64,000 nucleotides of DNA, from assembly GCA_030388825.1 (NCBI GenBank), contig CP128835.1:1420001-1484000 (forward strand), read 5' to 3'. Source of the DNA: Rossellomorea sp. AcN35-11. GTDB taxonomy: Bacteria; Bacillota; Bacilli; Bacillales; Bacillaceae_B. Position numbers and translations under genes: made by a program. This document shows, piece after piece, positions 50,541-61,890 of this stretch. Under the pieces are notes generated by a model. The model was not told the DNA's origin, did not search any database, and saw nothing but the letters and a program-made list of their open reading frames with translations. Each line of letters starts with the position of its first letter. Within the stretch, counting starts at the first letter, position 1.

Positions 50541-50759
50541 ATGGCAACAGCGGATTTGAAGTCTACGAGGATCAGGCTCGCTTACAATGACGGAGTGGAC
50601 GAGAAAGGGAATCCCACATTTGTGTACAAGTCTTACAGCTACATCCATTCACAGGCGACGGCTGATGAAATGAACAGCGCGGCGTTATCACTGGCAAGTC
50701 TTTCATCGAAAGGATTATCCAACATCGAGATGATCCAGAACTTTGACATCAACGAGTAA
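50541..50759 (+). CDS. DUF1659 domain-containing protein
   Basis: This 72-residue protein resembles DUF1659: 'STRIRLAYNDGVDEKGNPTF' then 'KSYSYIHSQATADEMNSAAL'. GAAAGGAGGTGAGG, an almost perfect ribosome site, precedes ATG 50541. It has no membrane segment. DUF1659 and DUF2922 genes are typically found side by side in Bacillus, as here. Function unknown. High expression is suggested by the start signals. Confidence 0.85.
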   Translation: MATADLKSTRIRLAYNDGVDEKGNPTFVYKSYSYIHSQATADEMNSAALSLASLSSKGLSNIEMIQNFDINE

Positions 50760-50792
50760 ACAGGATGAAGATCTTAACAGAAAGGAGGAGAG

Positions 50793-51014
50793 ATGATGGC
50801 AAAAGTATTAGAACTTGAATTTCAAACCGAAACCGGGAAGCCTGCGAAACTTTCCGTCAATGACCCGATTGAACCCATCGATACGGCGGCAGTGAAAGCA
50901 GCGATGGAAAACCTGATCGCCACCAATGTATTCGGAAGTTCGAACGGAGCGTTGGTGGGAGTAGTAGGAGCCAGAGTGGTGGAGCGGAATGTGACGGATT
51001 ATGAAGTGCTGTAA
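50793..51014 (+). CDS. DUF2922 domain-containing protein
   Basis: This 73-residue protein resembles DUF2922: 'LELEFQTETGKPAKLSVNDP', 'VKAAMENLIATNVF' and 'VGARVVERNVTDYEV'. AAAGGAGGAG precedes a double ATG (50793/50796). It pairs with the DUF1659 gene 33 bases upstream. A small beta-rich fold is likely. Function unknown. Confidence 0.85.
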   Translation: MMAKVLELEFQTETGKPAKLSVNDPIEPIDTAAVKAAMENLIATNVFGSSNGALVGVVGARVVERNVTDYEVL

Positions 51015-51077
51015 ATGATGAGAAATCATCATCTGGAATAGGTCCTGCTGCAGCTCGTTAAAATGGAACATAGAAAG

Positions 51078-51119
51078 AAAAAAGACCATCAATGAGAGTT
51101 GAAATTGATGGTCTTTTTC
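51078..51119. terminator. Bidirectional terminator
   Basis: AAAAAGACCATCAAT pairs with ATTGATGGTCTTTTT around a 10-base loop, between the DUF2922 gene and the convergent membrane protein gene. Confidence 0.9.
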
Positions 51120-51186
51120 TTTTGCAGCCACAAAATAAGAAAAATCTCCAAAATCGAATTCAAGTCTCCCTCATTCATTGTCTTAC

Positions 51187-51753
51187 TCAATGAACATCCC
51201 CATGATCCTTCTGATCTTTTATTTTACTCATCTGAAAAGATAGTACGAAAATGATACACATCAATATGAAAGAATAAACATAATTCCAATTCAGTAATTG
51301 GTAAATGCCGATCATCCTCAAGACCGGCAGACCGACAAACGATATCAGTGCTGATAGTACAATGCCCTTAAGGTACACATTTACCCCCTTGAAAAGTTGA
51401 ATGGTGAACATGACCAACACAGGCAAAAGAACAAAATAATACGGAAAGTAATTCGTCGTCATGGGGAGGAGATCATAGCGATAATCATACCAGCCGAAGA
51501 AATTACCTGTAGTATCCCAAAACGCTGATAAGATGCTCGTAGTCAATCCTGCCAATAGAAGGCTGGTCGTTGATCCCCGGTCACGATACCTCATCCAGAT
51601 TAATAAAGGAATGACTGCCAAAGCTAATCCCAGCCACCAGTGCCAGCTGAATAAAACATATTCCTGCCAAACATCCATCTTGAGTTCGCGTTGTTTTAGA
51701 AATTGATCGTTTATCTTTTCTGTCAATCTCTTGTACCGATCCATGATCCTCAC
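51187..51753 (-). CDS. Membrane protein resembling the CBO0543 family
   Basis: This 188-residue protein has five predicted membrane segments and a soluble basic N terminus (about 1-30). 'FSWHWWLGLAL' and 'AFWDTTGNFFGWYDYRYDLLP' resemble the CBO0543 family of Firmicute membrane proteins of unknown role. The start may be GTG 51753 or ATG 51744, the latter with GGTGAGG just upstream. It is a single leftward gene. Confidence 0.7.
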   Translation of the reverse strand: MRIMDRYKRLTEKINDQFLKQRELKMDVWQEYVLFSWHWWLGLALAVIPLLIWMRYRDRGSTTSLLLAGLTTSILSAFWDTTGNFFGWYDYRYDLLPMTTNYFPYYFVLLPVLVMFTIQLFKGVNVYLKGIVLSALISFVGLPVLRMIGIYQLLNWNYVYSFILMCIIFVLSFQMSKIKDQKDHGDVH

Positions 51754-51783
51754 CAGCCTTTGTTGGGGATATTATTTGTACCA

Positions 51784-52105
51784 TTGGTGATTTTATTCCA
51801 TTTGTATGGGAGTAGAATGATGTTTACAGCACAGGATTTTCAAAAGTACTGTCTACAGTAGTGGATCGAGGATTAGTTTTTCGCAATAGTTAGGTAGAAG
51901 AAGACAAAAAAATGTATTTACGTTTACATTGAATTTCAGTGAGAAGTTCAAGATTAGAAAGTTGATTGGGGCGGAAAGCTTAGAAGTTACTTTTAGAATG
52001 AAAAAATAATAGTATTAAAAGGATTTAAAGTAAAATATTTACAACCTCCCAGTTAGAAGAATGTATAATGATTAGTATAGAAATTATTCGAAAGGAGAGG
52101 AGAAA
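51784..52105. other. AT-rich intergenic region between divergent genes
   Basis: I see no ORF with start signals. A possible promoter for the rightward lipoprotein has TATAAT near 52065 with a poorly placed TTTACA upstream. Nothing else stands out. Confidence 0.4.
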
Positions 52106-52975
52106 TTGAGACGCTTACTCAGCGTTGTGGTCATATTGATTTGTTTGGGAGGGTGCAGTCAAATCGATCGCGGGGAGGTCATACAAACGGAGGGAACGAC
52201 CGAGAAGAGTCAGGAAGCGATCACTGTTCCTCAATTTCTTTTTATGGTGGAAAATGCAGGAGATATCAAAAGTTACACAATGGAAATCCTGGAAAATCAC
52301 ACTCTGACCTCAAATGATGATTCCATTATACAGTGGCTTCAATGGAAGAAAAAGATCTCTACTATTAATGATCCAATCAATTATCATTTAGAAATGACGG
52401 TAGAAGATATTCATGGTGAACCTGATCCTGACGTACCCAATCCCATTGAAATGGATATGTATCTAAAAGATCAAACCATTTACATTAAATCCAATGCAAA
52501 TCCTGAATGGCTTATTTTTGAGGATGCTATTCAAGAAGTCGAGGAGGGGGTCTATAAAGATTGGTATCAGGTTGAAGATATGGTGTTAGTAGTGTCGAAA
52601 TTTAGTTACCAATGGGAAATCATTCAAGATCATCACCAACATTTTTTAATAGAAGAAGAGAAAGATCGTTACAAGTTGAGTTTGAATTATCCTGAAGAAG
52701 AATTGGATAACCTTCCTGATGAATTGATTGAATTATCCCTGCCTAATGTAGAGTCAATCGATCAGGATGAGGATATGCAATTGAAGCCATTGGAATATAG
52801 AATGACGTTTTACTACGATAAAGATTCACTCTATCCAACGTCTTCTTTTATTCTTGCAAGCTATGAATGGATTTATCAAGGGGAAAGGTTCAAGCTTCAT
52901 TATGAGTTGAATAGTGACGAAACGAATCACAATAAGATAGAGTCGATTACCCTCCCGGAAGGAGTAAAAAGTTAA
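52106..52975 (+). CDS. Lipoprotein resembling the DUF6612/LppX-like family
   Basis: This 289-residue protein has a lipobox 'LICLGGCS' (Cys17) and an extended beta-rich domain ('KSYTMEILENHTL', 'MDMYLKDQTIYIKSN', 'MTFYYDKDSLYPTSSFI'). The pattern fits the LolA/LppX-like lipoproteins common in bacilli (DUF6612 type), whose role is unknown. TTG start with GAAAGGAGAGG upstream. Base composition is more AT-rich than its neighbours, so recent acquisition is possible. Confidence 0.7.
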   Translation: MRRLLSVVVILICLGGCSQIDRGEVIQTEGTTEKSQEAITVPQFLFMVENAGDIKSYTMEILENHTLTSNDDSIIQWLQWKKKISTINDPINYHLEMTVEDIHGEPDPDVPNPIEMDMYLKDQTIYIKSNANPEWLIFEDAIQEVEEGVYKDWYQVEDMVLVVSKFSYQWEIIQDHHQHFLIEEEKDRYKLSLNYPEEELDNLPDELIELSLPNVESIDQDEDMQLKPLEYRMTFYYDKDSLYPTSSFILASYEWIYQGERFKLHYELNSDETNHNKIESITLPEGVKS

Positions 52976-53050
52976 GAGGTCGGGCTGCAAGATAGTGACG
53001 GTTAAAGTGATCAACAAGTTTTTTATTGTACATAATAAACAGACTAAGTG

Positions 53051-53078
53051 AAAATGTCCTCCATAGGGGCATTTTTTT
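53051..53078 (+). terminator. Terminator after the lipoprotein gene
   Basis: AAAATG-T-CC pairs with GG-GG-CATTTT around a short loop, followed by eight Ts. Confidence 0.7.
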
Positions 53079-53193
53079 TGATTACTCTAGTCTTCTTCGT
53101 TCTTTCGTTTCGCTCACCCTAGTAATATTGCTAAACGCCTTTCGCGTGCAATTCCTAATCTATTAAGATATGATCCATCCCAGCCATTCATTA

Positions 53194-53281
53194 AGTAAAT
53201 TTAATTAAATTATTTACTAAAATTACCTTGACTGATTTCTGAAAATTTACTAAAATGAATTACAAGTTGTAAGCGCTTTCT
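53194..53281 (+). promoter_or_regulatory. Sugar ABC operon promoter with AGTAAA/TTTACT operator and cre
   Basis: AGTAAA (53194-53199) and TTTACT (53213-53218) form an inverted pair with a 13-base spacer. The promoter is TTGACT (53228-53233), 17 bases, TAAAAT (53251-53256), and a further TTTACT overlaps the -10. TTGTAAGCGCTTTCT (53267-53281) is a perfect match to the CcpA cre consensus, just downstream of the -10 as at galK. Confidence 0.7.
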
Positions 53282-53352
53282 GGTGCAGTTCTGTTTTTAG
53301 AGAAAACGATTACAAATCTTTTAATCTATGAAAATCAAGGGGGACAAAGGGT

Positions 53353-54642
53353 ATGAAGAAATTTTTCGTTTTGATGAGCATCATTGCGACGTTGATCATT
53401 GCCGGGTGCAGCGCGGGAAGCAGTGGCTCCGGTGAAGGCGGGGATGGGAAGGTCACGCTGACAGCCTGGGCCTGGAATGTCAATGTCGGGGCATTGAATG
53501 AAGCGGTCAAGGAATATCAGAAGGATAACCCAAATGTGGAATTGAAGGTAGAGGACATCGGACGTCTTGATGTCTACGACAAGCTTTCAACAGGACTGGC
53601 TGCAGGTGGTGTCGGCCTTCCGGATATCGTCCTTGTGGAGGATGACCGTATTCACGGGTATGTGGAAGCCTTTCCTGAAGGGTTCCTGAATCTTTCTGAT
53701 AAAGGTTTCACAGAGCACGAAGAGAAGTTCCCTTCCTTTAAGAATGATCTGGCACAGGTAGAGGGTAACTACTATGCCATGCCGTTTGATGCAGGTCCGG
53801 GAGGCATGTTCTACCGCCGCAGCCTGTTTGAACAAGCAGGGGTGAAGGCTGAAGAGATCAACACATGGGACGATTTTCTGGAAGCCGGAAAGAAAATCAA
53901 GGAAGCAACCGGTTCTTATGCCATGCCTCTTGATATGTTCAAAGATGATCCGACTTTCCGTATGATGTTGAATCAACAAGGTGTATTCTACTATGACGAA
54001 GAAGGAAACATCGACTTAACGAATCCTAAAGCGGTAAAAGCAATGGAAATCCAGAAGAATTTCGCAGATGCCGATTTGATTAAGAATGTGGACGGCTGGA
54101 ACGGTGTCGTATCTTCAACAGTCGATGGATCCGTCGCGACGATTCCATTCGGTGCGTGGTACTACGGTACGATCGTCGATCAGGCGAAGGATACAAGCGG
54201 TGACTGGGGAGTGTTCCTGCTTCCTGCTGTGGAAGAAGGCGGCAACCGTGCATCCAACCTTGGAGGTTCAAGCTGGATGATTCCGGCGGCAAGTGAAAAG
54301 GCGGATACTGCCTATGATTTCCTGGAGTACTTCTCCACAGATACCGATACACAAATCATGGCGATGGAGGATTACGGACTATTCCCATCCCTGAATACAA
54401 CCTATGAATCCGATGTCTTTAATGGCGAAGTGGAGTTCTTCGGCGGACAAAACATCTGGAAATTATTCGCTGATGAAATGAAGGATGTCCCAACGGCTTA
54501 TTACACGAAGGACTACTCACTTGCACTTGATGAAGCCATCAAAGCACAGGCGGATACGTTCAACGGCACGAAAGCCGGGAAAGCACTTGAAGACGCGGCG
54601 AAGCGTTTAAGTGACCGGACGAAACGGGAAGTTGCCAACTAA
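53353..54642 (+). CDS. Sugar ABC transporter substrate-binding lipoprotein (family 1)
   Basis: This 429-residue protein has a lipobox 'LIIAGCS' (Cys19) and the family 1 pattern: 'VTLTAWAWN', 'LPDIVLVEDDRI', 'AMPFDAGPGGMFYRRSLFEQAG' at about 137-158 and 'NLGGSSWMIPAASEK' near 312. With the two permeases and the adjacent alpha-galactosidase it most likely binds raffinose-family or melibiose-type sugars outside the cell. AAGGGGG precedes the ATG. Confidence 0.88.
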   Translation: MKKFFVLMSIIATLIIAGCSAGSSGSGEGGDGKVTLTAWAWNVNVGALNEAVKEYQKDNPNVELKVEDIGRLDVYDKLSTGLAAGGVGLPDIVLVEDDRIHGYVEAFPEGFLNLSDKGFTEHEEKFPSFKNDLAQVEGNYYAMPFDAGPGGMFYRRSLFEQAGVKAEEINTWDDFLEAGKKIKEATGSYAMPLDMFKDDPTFRMMLNQQGVFYYDEEGNIDLTNPKAVKAMEIQKNFADADLIKNVDGWNGVVSSTVDGSVATIPFGAWYYGTIVDQAKDTSGDWGVFLLPAVEEGGNRASNLGGSSWMIPAASEKADTAYDFLEYFSTDTDTQIMAMEDYGLFPSLNTTYESDVFNGEVEFFGGQNIWKLFADEMKDVPTAYYTKDYSLALDEAIKAQADTFNGTKAGKALEDAAKRLSDRTKREVAN

Positions 54643-54654
54643 TTTGTAATCGAA

Positions 54655-54706
54655 TGAAAAAGAGGGTTAGGGCCAAAGGGTTCTTGTGGTCTCCTACTCT
54701 CTTTTT
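54655..54706 (+). terminator. Hairpin between binding protein and permease genes
   Basis: GAAAAAGAG...TTAGG pairs with CCTA...CTCTTTTTC around a long loop, followed by TAT. Partial termination here would give more binding protein than permease, a common arrangement. Confidence 0.45.
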
Positions 54707-54759
54707 CTATAAAGAAATAGGGCGATGCTTCAGCTGCCTACAGGAAAGAAGGATGTTGT

Positions 54760-55614
54760 ATGAAAACAAAAACATATATCCCATATTTATTTATTGCACC
54801 GGCTGTCCTCCTGTTTAGTGTATTTATGCTTTATCCGATCATTTCTTCCTTGATCCTCAGCTTTCAAACGGGTCAGGGTGCCAATTTGACCTTTGTAGGA
54901 CTTGATAATTATAAACGGTTGCTGTCTGATGAAATCTTTCATACAGCCCTCAAGAATACCTTCATTCTACTCATCATCCAGGTGCCAGTCATGGTCCTCC
55001 TGGCACTCGTGCTCGCATCCTTATTGAATACGGCATTGCTGCGCATGAAGGGTTTCTTCCGCGTCACCTTTTTCCTGCCGGCCGTCACCTCCCTGGTGGC
55101 CTATTCCATCATTTTCTCCATCATGTTGATGAATGACGGGGTAGTGAATCAGCTGTTGACCTCTTTAGGCTTCAAAGCGATTCCGTGGCTGAATGATCCG
55201 TTCTGGGCGAAGGCTTCCCTGATCATCGCCATGACGTGGAGATGGGTCGGGTATAACATGGTCATTTATTTAGCAGGTCTTCAGAATATACCTGAAGAGC
55301 TCTATGAAGCGGCAAGCATGGACGGTGCTTCCCGGGTCCGTCAGTTCTTCGCCATCACCATCCCGCAATTAAAGCCGGTCATCCTGTTTACGGTGGTCCT
55401 GTCGACCATTGGTACACTGCAATTATTCGATGAACCTTTCGTATTGACGAAGGGCGGGCCGAGTGATGCGACATTGACCATCGGAATGTATTTATATCAA
55501 ACGGGATTCCGTTACTTTGACTTCGGTTATGCTTCAACCATTGCGTATGTAATCGTTGTTTTAATCGGTATTATGACATTTATCCAATTCAAACTAACAG
55601 GTGATCAAGAATGA
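54760..55614 (+). CDS. Sugar ABC transporter permease (MalF/UgpA/MsmF type)
   Basis: This 284-residue protein has six membrane segments. The EAA loop reads 'EELYEAASMDGASRVRQFFAITIPQLKP' at about 177-204. It starts with 'KTKTYIPYLFIAPAVLLFSVFMLYPI', typical of MsmF. It partners with the next permease, which overlaps it by 4 bases. No ATPase gene is in the cluster, so a shared MsmX-type ATPase is expected. Confidence 0.9.
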   Translation: MKTKTYIPYLFIAPAVLLFSVFMLYPIISSLILSFQTGQGANLTFVGLDNYKRLLSDEIFHTALKNTFILLIIQVPVMVLLALVLASLLNTALLRMKGFFRVTFFLPAVTSLVAYSIIFSIMLMNDGVVNQLLTSLGFKAIPWLNDPFWAKASLIIAMTWRWVGYNMVIYLAGLQNIPEELYEAASMDGASRVRQFFAITIPQLKPVILFTVVLSTIGTLQLFDEPFVLTKGGPSDATLTIGMYLYQTGFRYFDFGYASTIAYVIVVLIGIMTFIQFKLTGDQE

Positions 55615-56435
55615 GACAATCAAAACTGGGTAGAAAATTCGTTCTGTATATCGTATTAGCCATTGGCGCACTTATCTCTTTATTTCCTTTCTACTGGGCA
55701 GCGATCGGGGCAACGAATGAGAGTGGCAAGATGTTCTCGAAACCGCCTGTCCTTGTACCTGGTGAAAAACTGGTGGAAAACGTCCAGAATTTAAATGAAG
55801 CGATCGGCATCGGACGCGTGATGTTCAACTCCCTGTTCATCGCCATCGTGTATACCGTCCTGAGCCTGTTGATTTGTTCCATGGCGGCGTATGCCTTTGC
55901 CAAATTCCGTTTCAAAGGGCGCAATCTCATATTCGCGGTTTTCCTGTTATCCATGATGGTCCCGTACCACGCCACCATCATCCCGTTATTTAAAATGATG
56001 GCGGGGTTCGGATGGCTGAATACGTACAAAGCTGTCATCCTGCCTAATCTGGCGTATCCATTTGCGATATTCTTAATGAGGCAGAATATGCTGGCATTCC
56101 CGAATTCACTGATTGAAGCCGCACGGATTGACGGATCGGGGGAGTGGAAGATCTTTTTTAGGATCGTCATGCCGTCCATGAAACCGGCCCTTGCCGCCAC
56201 GGCGATCTTCCTGTTCCTGTATCAGTGGAACAGCTTCCTGTGGCCGTTGATTGCCCTGTCGTCCACGGATATGTACACATTCCCCGTGGCCCTTTCAAGT
56301 TTGTTCGGACTGTCCCGAATCGATTACGGTCAAGTGATGGCGGGCGTCACCATCGCCACCATCCCGATCATCATTTTCTTCCTGGCCCTTCAACGCCAGT
56401 TTATTTCAGGCATGCTTGGAAGTGCCGTTAAATAA
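55611..56435 (+). CDS. Sugar ABC transporter permease (MalG/UgpE/MsmG type)
   Basis: This 274-residue protein has six membrane segments and the EAA loop 'NSLIEAARIDGSGEWKIFFRIVMPSMKP' at about 164-191. 'MMVPYHATIIPLFKMM' is a MalG-like block. The ATGA overlap couples it to the first permease, and the alpha-galactosidase gene starts 14 bases on. Confidence 0.9.
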   Translation: MRQSKLGRKFVLYIVLAIGALISLFPFYWAAIGATNESGKMFSKPPVLVPGEKLVENVQNLNEAIGIGRVMFNSLFIAIVYTVLSLLICSMAAYAFAKFRFKGRNLIFAVFLLSMMVPYHATIIPLFKMMAGFGWLNTYKAVILPNLAYPFAIFLMRQNMLAFPNSLIEAARIDGSGEWKIFFRIVMPSMKPALAATAIFLFLYQWNSFLWPLIALSSTDMYTFPVALSSLFGLSRIDYGQVMAGVTIATIPIIIFFLALQRQFISGMLGSAVK

Positions 56436-56449
56436 GAGGAGGATTCCCA

Positions 56450-58695
56450 TTGCCGATTTACATCAATGAAGAATGGCGTCAATTTCATTTACAGGGAAAG
56501 AACACAAGCTACCTCTTGACCGTTTTGAAAAATGGTCAGCTCGGCCAGGCTTACTTCGGGAAAAAAATAAGGCACCGCGATGACTTCTCAAGCCTCATCC
56601 AACTTCCTTCCGAGCCTCTGGGGAATGCATCTTTCCCTTTTGAAGGAGACCCTTATTTTTCCCTTGAATTCCTGAAGCAGGAGTATCCTGGGTTCGGGAC
56701 GAGTGATTACCGGGAGCCTGCGTTTGTCATCAAACATGAAAATGGCAGCAGGACGTCTCATTTCACGTTTAAGGAGTACCGGTTGGAGAACGGCAAGCCT
56801 CGTTTGGACGGTCTCCCTGCGACCTACGTGGAGGACAATTCAGAGGCTGAGACCCTCATTGTCACCCTTGAAGATGAGGTTGCTGACCTTGAACTGGATG
56901 TCCTCTATACGGTTTATCATGAGAGAGATGTGATGGTGAGAAGTGTCGAGCTTAGGAACAATGGGAAAGGGCAGGTGGTGATTGAGCGCTTGCTCAGTAC
57001 ATCTGTCGACCTGCCACATGCAGACTTTGACTTTCTCCATCTACACGGTGCTTGGATCCGTGAAAGACATGTGGATTGCCAGCCCCTCCGGAAAGGACTG
57101 CAGTCCATCGATAGTAAAAAAGGCGTTTCCAGCTCGAATCATAATCCGTTTTTTGCCTTGAAATCTCCCTGTGCGACGGAAAGCCACGGGGAAGTGTACG
57201 GTTTCAGCCTCGTGTACAGCGGGAATTTCTTCGGAGGAGTGGAGGTGGATGCCTACAACACCTCCCGTGCCCTCCTTGGGATCAATCCGTTTGGCTTCGA
57301 ATGGACTCTGGAAGGGGGCGGACGCTTTCACACGCCGGAAGCGGTCATGGTCTATTCAGATACGGGTATGAACGGGATGAGTCAGCAATTTCATGACTTA
57401 TTCAGGACCCGTCTTTCAAAAGGCGGGTGGAGGGATAAGGAACGCCCCGTCCTGATCAATAACTGGGAGGCGACGTATTTTGATTTTGATGAAGAGAAGA
57501 TCCTCGGCATCTGCGACGCAGCTTCCACACTCGGAATCGAATTATTCGCCCTTGATGACGGGTGGTTCGGAGAACGGAATGATGATACCTCCTCCCTTGG
57601 GGATTGGACGCCGGACAGGAGAAAGCTTCCACGGGGAATCAAAGGCCTGGGTGAAAAGGTGGTGGAGAAGAAAGGGCTGCAGTTCGGGCTCTGGGTGGAG
57701 CCTGAAATGGTCTCGAAGAAGAGCCGTCTTTACGAAGAGCATCCTGACTGGGTCCTAGGAGTGACCAACCGCACCCTGTCTCACGGACGGAATCAGTTCA
57801 TCCTGGATCTTGCCAGGGAGGAAGTGGTGGATCACTTAGTTGAAACCCTAAGCGGACTGTTCTCTTCTGCCCCGATTTCATATGTAAAGTGGGATATGAA
57901 CCGGAACATGACAGAAGTCGGATCCGCCTCGGTTGGCCGAGAGCGTCAGGGTGAGGTTGTCCATCGCTACGTATTGGGACTGTACCGGCTGTTAGACAGG
58001 CTGACTTCCCGGTTCCCCCATATCTTATTCGAATCATGTGCAAGCGGGGGAAATCGGTTCGATCCAGGGATGCTCCATTACATGCCCCAAACGTGGACGA
58101 GTGACAATACCGATGCCATTGAACGGCTGAAGATCCAGTGGGGCACGTCACTCGTCTATCCCGTTTCTTCCATGGGGGCACATGTTTCCGGCTCCCCCAA
58201 TCATCAGACAGGGCGGGAGACACCTCTTGACACCCGTTTTCATGCTGCCATGTTCGGAGCTTTCGGTTACGAACTCGATGCCACTTCGTTTACGGAAGCG
58301 GAAAAGGAAACCGTCAAGGATCAGGTACAGTTTTACAAAGACAATCGGGCCCTTCTTCAATTTGGCAGCTTCTACCGGCTCCTTGATCCCTTTAAGGGGA
58401 ACGATACGGCCTGGATGGTCGTGGACAGCGAGAAGAGTGAGTCCATCGTGGCCTTCTACCGGACACTGGCGGAGCCAAACCCCGGACTGCTCCGGATCCG
58501 GCTGCAGGGTCTCAAGCCCCATGCCTTATACGAAATCGCTCATACGCAGGAAAGAGTATACGGAGATGAACTGATGAACGCAGGATTGCTTCTTCCTCCA
58601 TTCTTTAACGGAACCGTCGTCACAGAGCAGACAAAGCTGAAAGGCGATGCCCGGTCCTGTATTTGGAAACTCCGTGAAGTGAAGGAAGACCGGTG

Positions 58696-58696
<1 letters not shown>
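56450..58696 (+). CDS. Alpha-galactosidase GH36 (second copy, intact)
   Basis: This 748-residue GH36 enzyme has an N-terminal beta domain (about 1-330), a catalytic barrel and a C-terminal beta domain. The nucleophile is Asp482 in 'YVKWDMNRNMTE' and the acid/base is Asp552 in 'TSDNTDAIERL'. 'WEATYFDFDEEKI' is shared with the disrupted copy at 38588. TTG start, with AGGAGG upstream. No signal peptide, so it acts on sugars brought in by the adjacent ABC transporter. It is the last gene of the transporter operon. Confidence 0.93.
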
Positions 58697-59808
<1,112 letters not shown>

Positions 59809-59809
<1 letters not shown>

Positions 59810-59837
59810 AGAGTAGCCCCAATGGGTTACTCTTTTA
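59809..59837 (+). terminator. Terminator after the second LacI gene
   Basis: AAGAGTAGCCC pairs with GGGTTACTCTT around CAAT, followed by TTATTTG. It begins at the stop codon. Confidence 0.85.
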
Positions 59838-59860
59838 TTTGTTTTTATCTTCCTCATTTA

Positions 59861-59874
59861 GAGGTCCGTCCCTC
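59861..59874 (-). repeat. GGGACGGACC half-site, inverted
   Basis: GAGGTCCGTCCCTC is the reverse complement of the copy at 58696. Together they bracket the second LacI gene. Confidence 0.6.
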
Positions 59875-59957
59875 TTCGGTTATCCGCCGGAAAAAAATGT
59901 TTTCCCACCCTGATAATAAAGGTAGCGCTTACATTGGTTCTTAAAGAATTTCCCCTA

Positions 59958-59986
59958 TTGACTTCCCTGTGGATACCCAGTATTAT
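59958..59986 (+). promoter_or_regulatory. metNIQ promoter
   Basis: TTGACT (59958-59963) and TATTAT (59981-59986) are 17 bases apart, 40 bases before the SAM riboswitch. Confidence 0.75.
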
Positions 59987-60025
59987 CCTGATTAAGGTAA
60001 AAATTTAGAAAATTACATACTTTTC

Positions 60026-60128
60026 ATTATCCAGAGTGACCGAGGGATCAGGCCCTATGACGTCCGGCAACCTCCAGTATAGGAACGGTGCCAATTCCTG
60101 CAGAATGATTTCATTCTGAGAGATAAGT
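60026..60128 (+). promoter_or_regulatory. SAM-I riboswitch (S-box)
   Basis: The S-box signature is complete: 'TTATCCAGAG', 'GAGGGATCAGGCCCTATGA', 'CCGGCAACC', 'GGTGCCAATTCCTGCAG' and the closing 'GAGATAAG'. TTATC near 60027 pairs with GATAA near 60122 to form P1. SAM binding should favour the terminator that follows and switch off methionine uptake. Confidence 0.95.
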
Positions 60129-60142
60129 CGAGATAGACAGGC

Positions 60143-60175
60143 GATGCTTCTTTCAGTTGAAAGAGGCATTTTTTT
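60143..60175 (+). terminator. S-box controlled terminator
   Basis: ATGC-T-TCTTTC pairs with GAAAGA-G-GCAT around AGTT, followed by seven Ts, ending 24 bases before the metN start. An apparent ATG inside it (60157) is not the start. Confidence 0.92.
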
Positions 60176-60198
60176 ATTTGGGAAAAGGGGTGTACAGA

Positions 60199-61213
60199 TT
60201 GATCGAGATCCGGAATTTGGTGAAGACGTATAAAACAAAGAAGCAAACGGTGGTCGGTGTGGATAACGTTTCTGTGAAGATCGAAAAGGGTGAGATCTTC
60301 GGGATCGTAGGATACAGCGGCGCAGGAAAGAGTTCACTGCTTCGCTGTCTGAATCTGCTGGAAACCCCGACTTCAGGGGAAATCATCATTGACGGACAGG
60401 ACTTCACAAAGCTCAATTCTAAGCAACTAAGACTGGCCCGTCAGAAAACGAGTATGATCTTTCAGCATTTTCACCTGATCAAGTCGAAAACGGTTTTTGA
60501 CAACCTTGCGTTTGCCTTGAAAGCGGCACGGGTGCCAAAAGGGAAGATTAAGCCAAGAGTAGACGAGCTTCTGGATATGGTGGGCCTGTCAGACAAGGCG
60601 GACGCCTATCCGTCCCAGCTCAGCGGGGGACAAAAGCAAAGAGTCGGGATAGCAAGAGCCCTGGCGAATGATCCATCGGTCCTGTTATGTGATGAAGCCA
60701 CGTCGGCACTGGATCCAAACACGACGAAGTCTATCTTGAAGCTGTTGAAAAAGATCAACCGGGAACTAGGCTTGACCATCGTGCTCATCACCCATGAGAT
60801 GGAAGTGGTGAAAGAAATCTGCGACCGGATGGCGGTGATGCAGGACGGAAAGATCGTCGAGGAAGGACCTGTTTATGACCTGTTTGCAGAACCGAAGCAG
60901 CCGTTGACAAAGCAATTCATTGAAACGATCCTGCAGTTTGAACTCCCTCCTCACCTCGTTCAATCCAGAAAAGGGAAGCTCATCAAAATCCAATTCAAAG
61001 GAACGATCGCAGAGGAAAGCGTCGTCTCTGAAGTGTTCCAGAGGTACAAGGTCCGGGGGGAACATCCTTCACGGAAAGATTGAATATATCCAGGACGTCC
61101 CACTGGGGATTTTCATCATGGAACTGATCGGCTCTCCTGACGAATTGGAATCCGCAATCCGATATATCACGTTGAAGACGCAAAGCCTGGAGGTGCTTCT
61201 TGATGCTGCCTGA
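60199..61213 (+). pseudogene. metN: Methionine ABC transporter ATPase MetN, frameshifted near the end
   Basis: This gene encodes about 337 residues if one G is dropped from the run 61055-61060. That joins 'RYKVRG' to 'NILHGKIEYIQDVPLG'. Walker A 'GYSGAGKSS', signature 'QLSGGQKQR', Walker B 'VLLCDEATSALDP' and H-loop 'ITHEM' are all present. The C-terminal NIL domain, which senses methionine in this family, spans the shift. I chose TTG 60199 (MIEIRNL), with AAAGGGGTG 6 bases upstream; an earlier ATG lies in the terminator. Confidence 0.9.
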
Positions 61214-61869
61214 TTCATTGACTGCGATTTTACCAGAATTGAATAAAGCTTTTTTTGAAACGGTGTATATGGTAGGCATCTCCCCTTGCAGTGGCGATAC
61301 TGGCGGGGTTACCCCTCGGGATTCTCCTTTTCGTCACGGATAAGGGGCTGTTTTTACAAAATAGTTTGATCAAGAAGGTGATTGGATTTGTCGTCAATAT
61401 GGTGCGCTCCATTCCGTTCATCATTTTACTGGTGGCGCTATTGCCGTTGACCAAGCTATTGACCGGGACGACGATCGGACCGACAGCGGCCTCCGTATCC
61501 CTCTCTGTTGCAGGGATTCCGTTTTTTGCAAGGATGGTAGAAACGTCTTTGCGTGAGATTGATAAAGGGGTCATTGAAGCGTCGGTTTCAGTGGGGGCAA
61601 GCCCCTGGATGATCATCAAGGACGTGCTGTTACCGGAAGCCCGTCCGGCGGTGATTCAGGCGATTACGATTACCACGATCAGTCTGGTTGCCTATTCCGC
61701 CATGGCCGGCATCGTCGGTGGAGGCGGAGTCGGGGATCTTGCGATTCGCTTCGGGTATTACCGCTATGACAATACGGTGATGATCACCACGGTCGTCATT
61801 CTGATTTGCCTGGTTCAGCTCATCCAGTATACGGGTGATGTGTTTGCACGATTAGTCGATAAACGATAA
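61203..61869 (+). pseudogene. metI: Methionine ABC transporter permease MetI, frameshifted
   Basis: This gene encodes about 221 residues if one C is dropped from the run 61282-61285 ('YMVGIS' then 'LAVAILAGLPLG'). Five membrane segments are seen, with the EAA-like loop 'GVIEASVSVGASPWMIIKDVLLPEA' at about 116-140 and the family ending 'VGGGGVGDLAIRFGYYRY'. The ATG at 61203 overlaps the end of metN by 11 bases, so translation is coupled. Confidence 0.9.
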
Positions 61870-61890
61870 CTACTTTAGGGGGAACAAGAA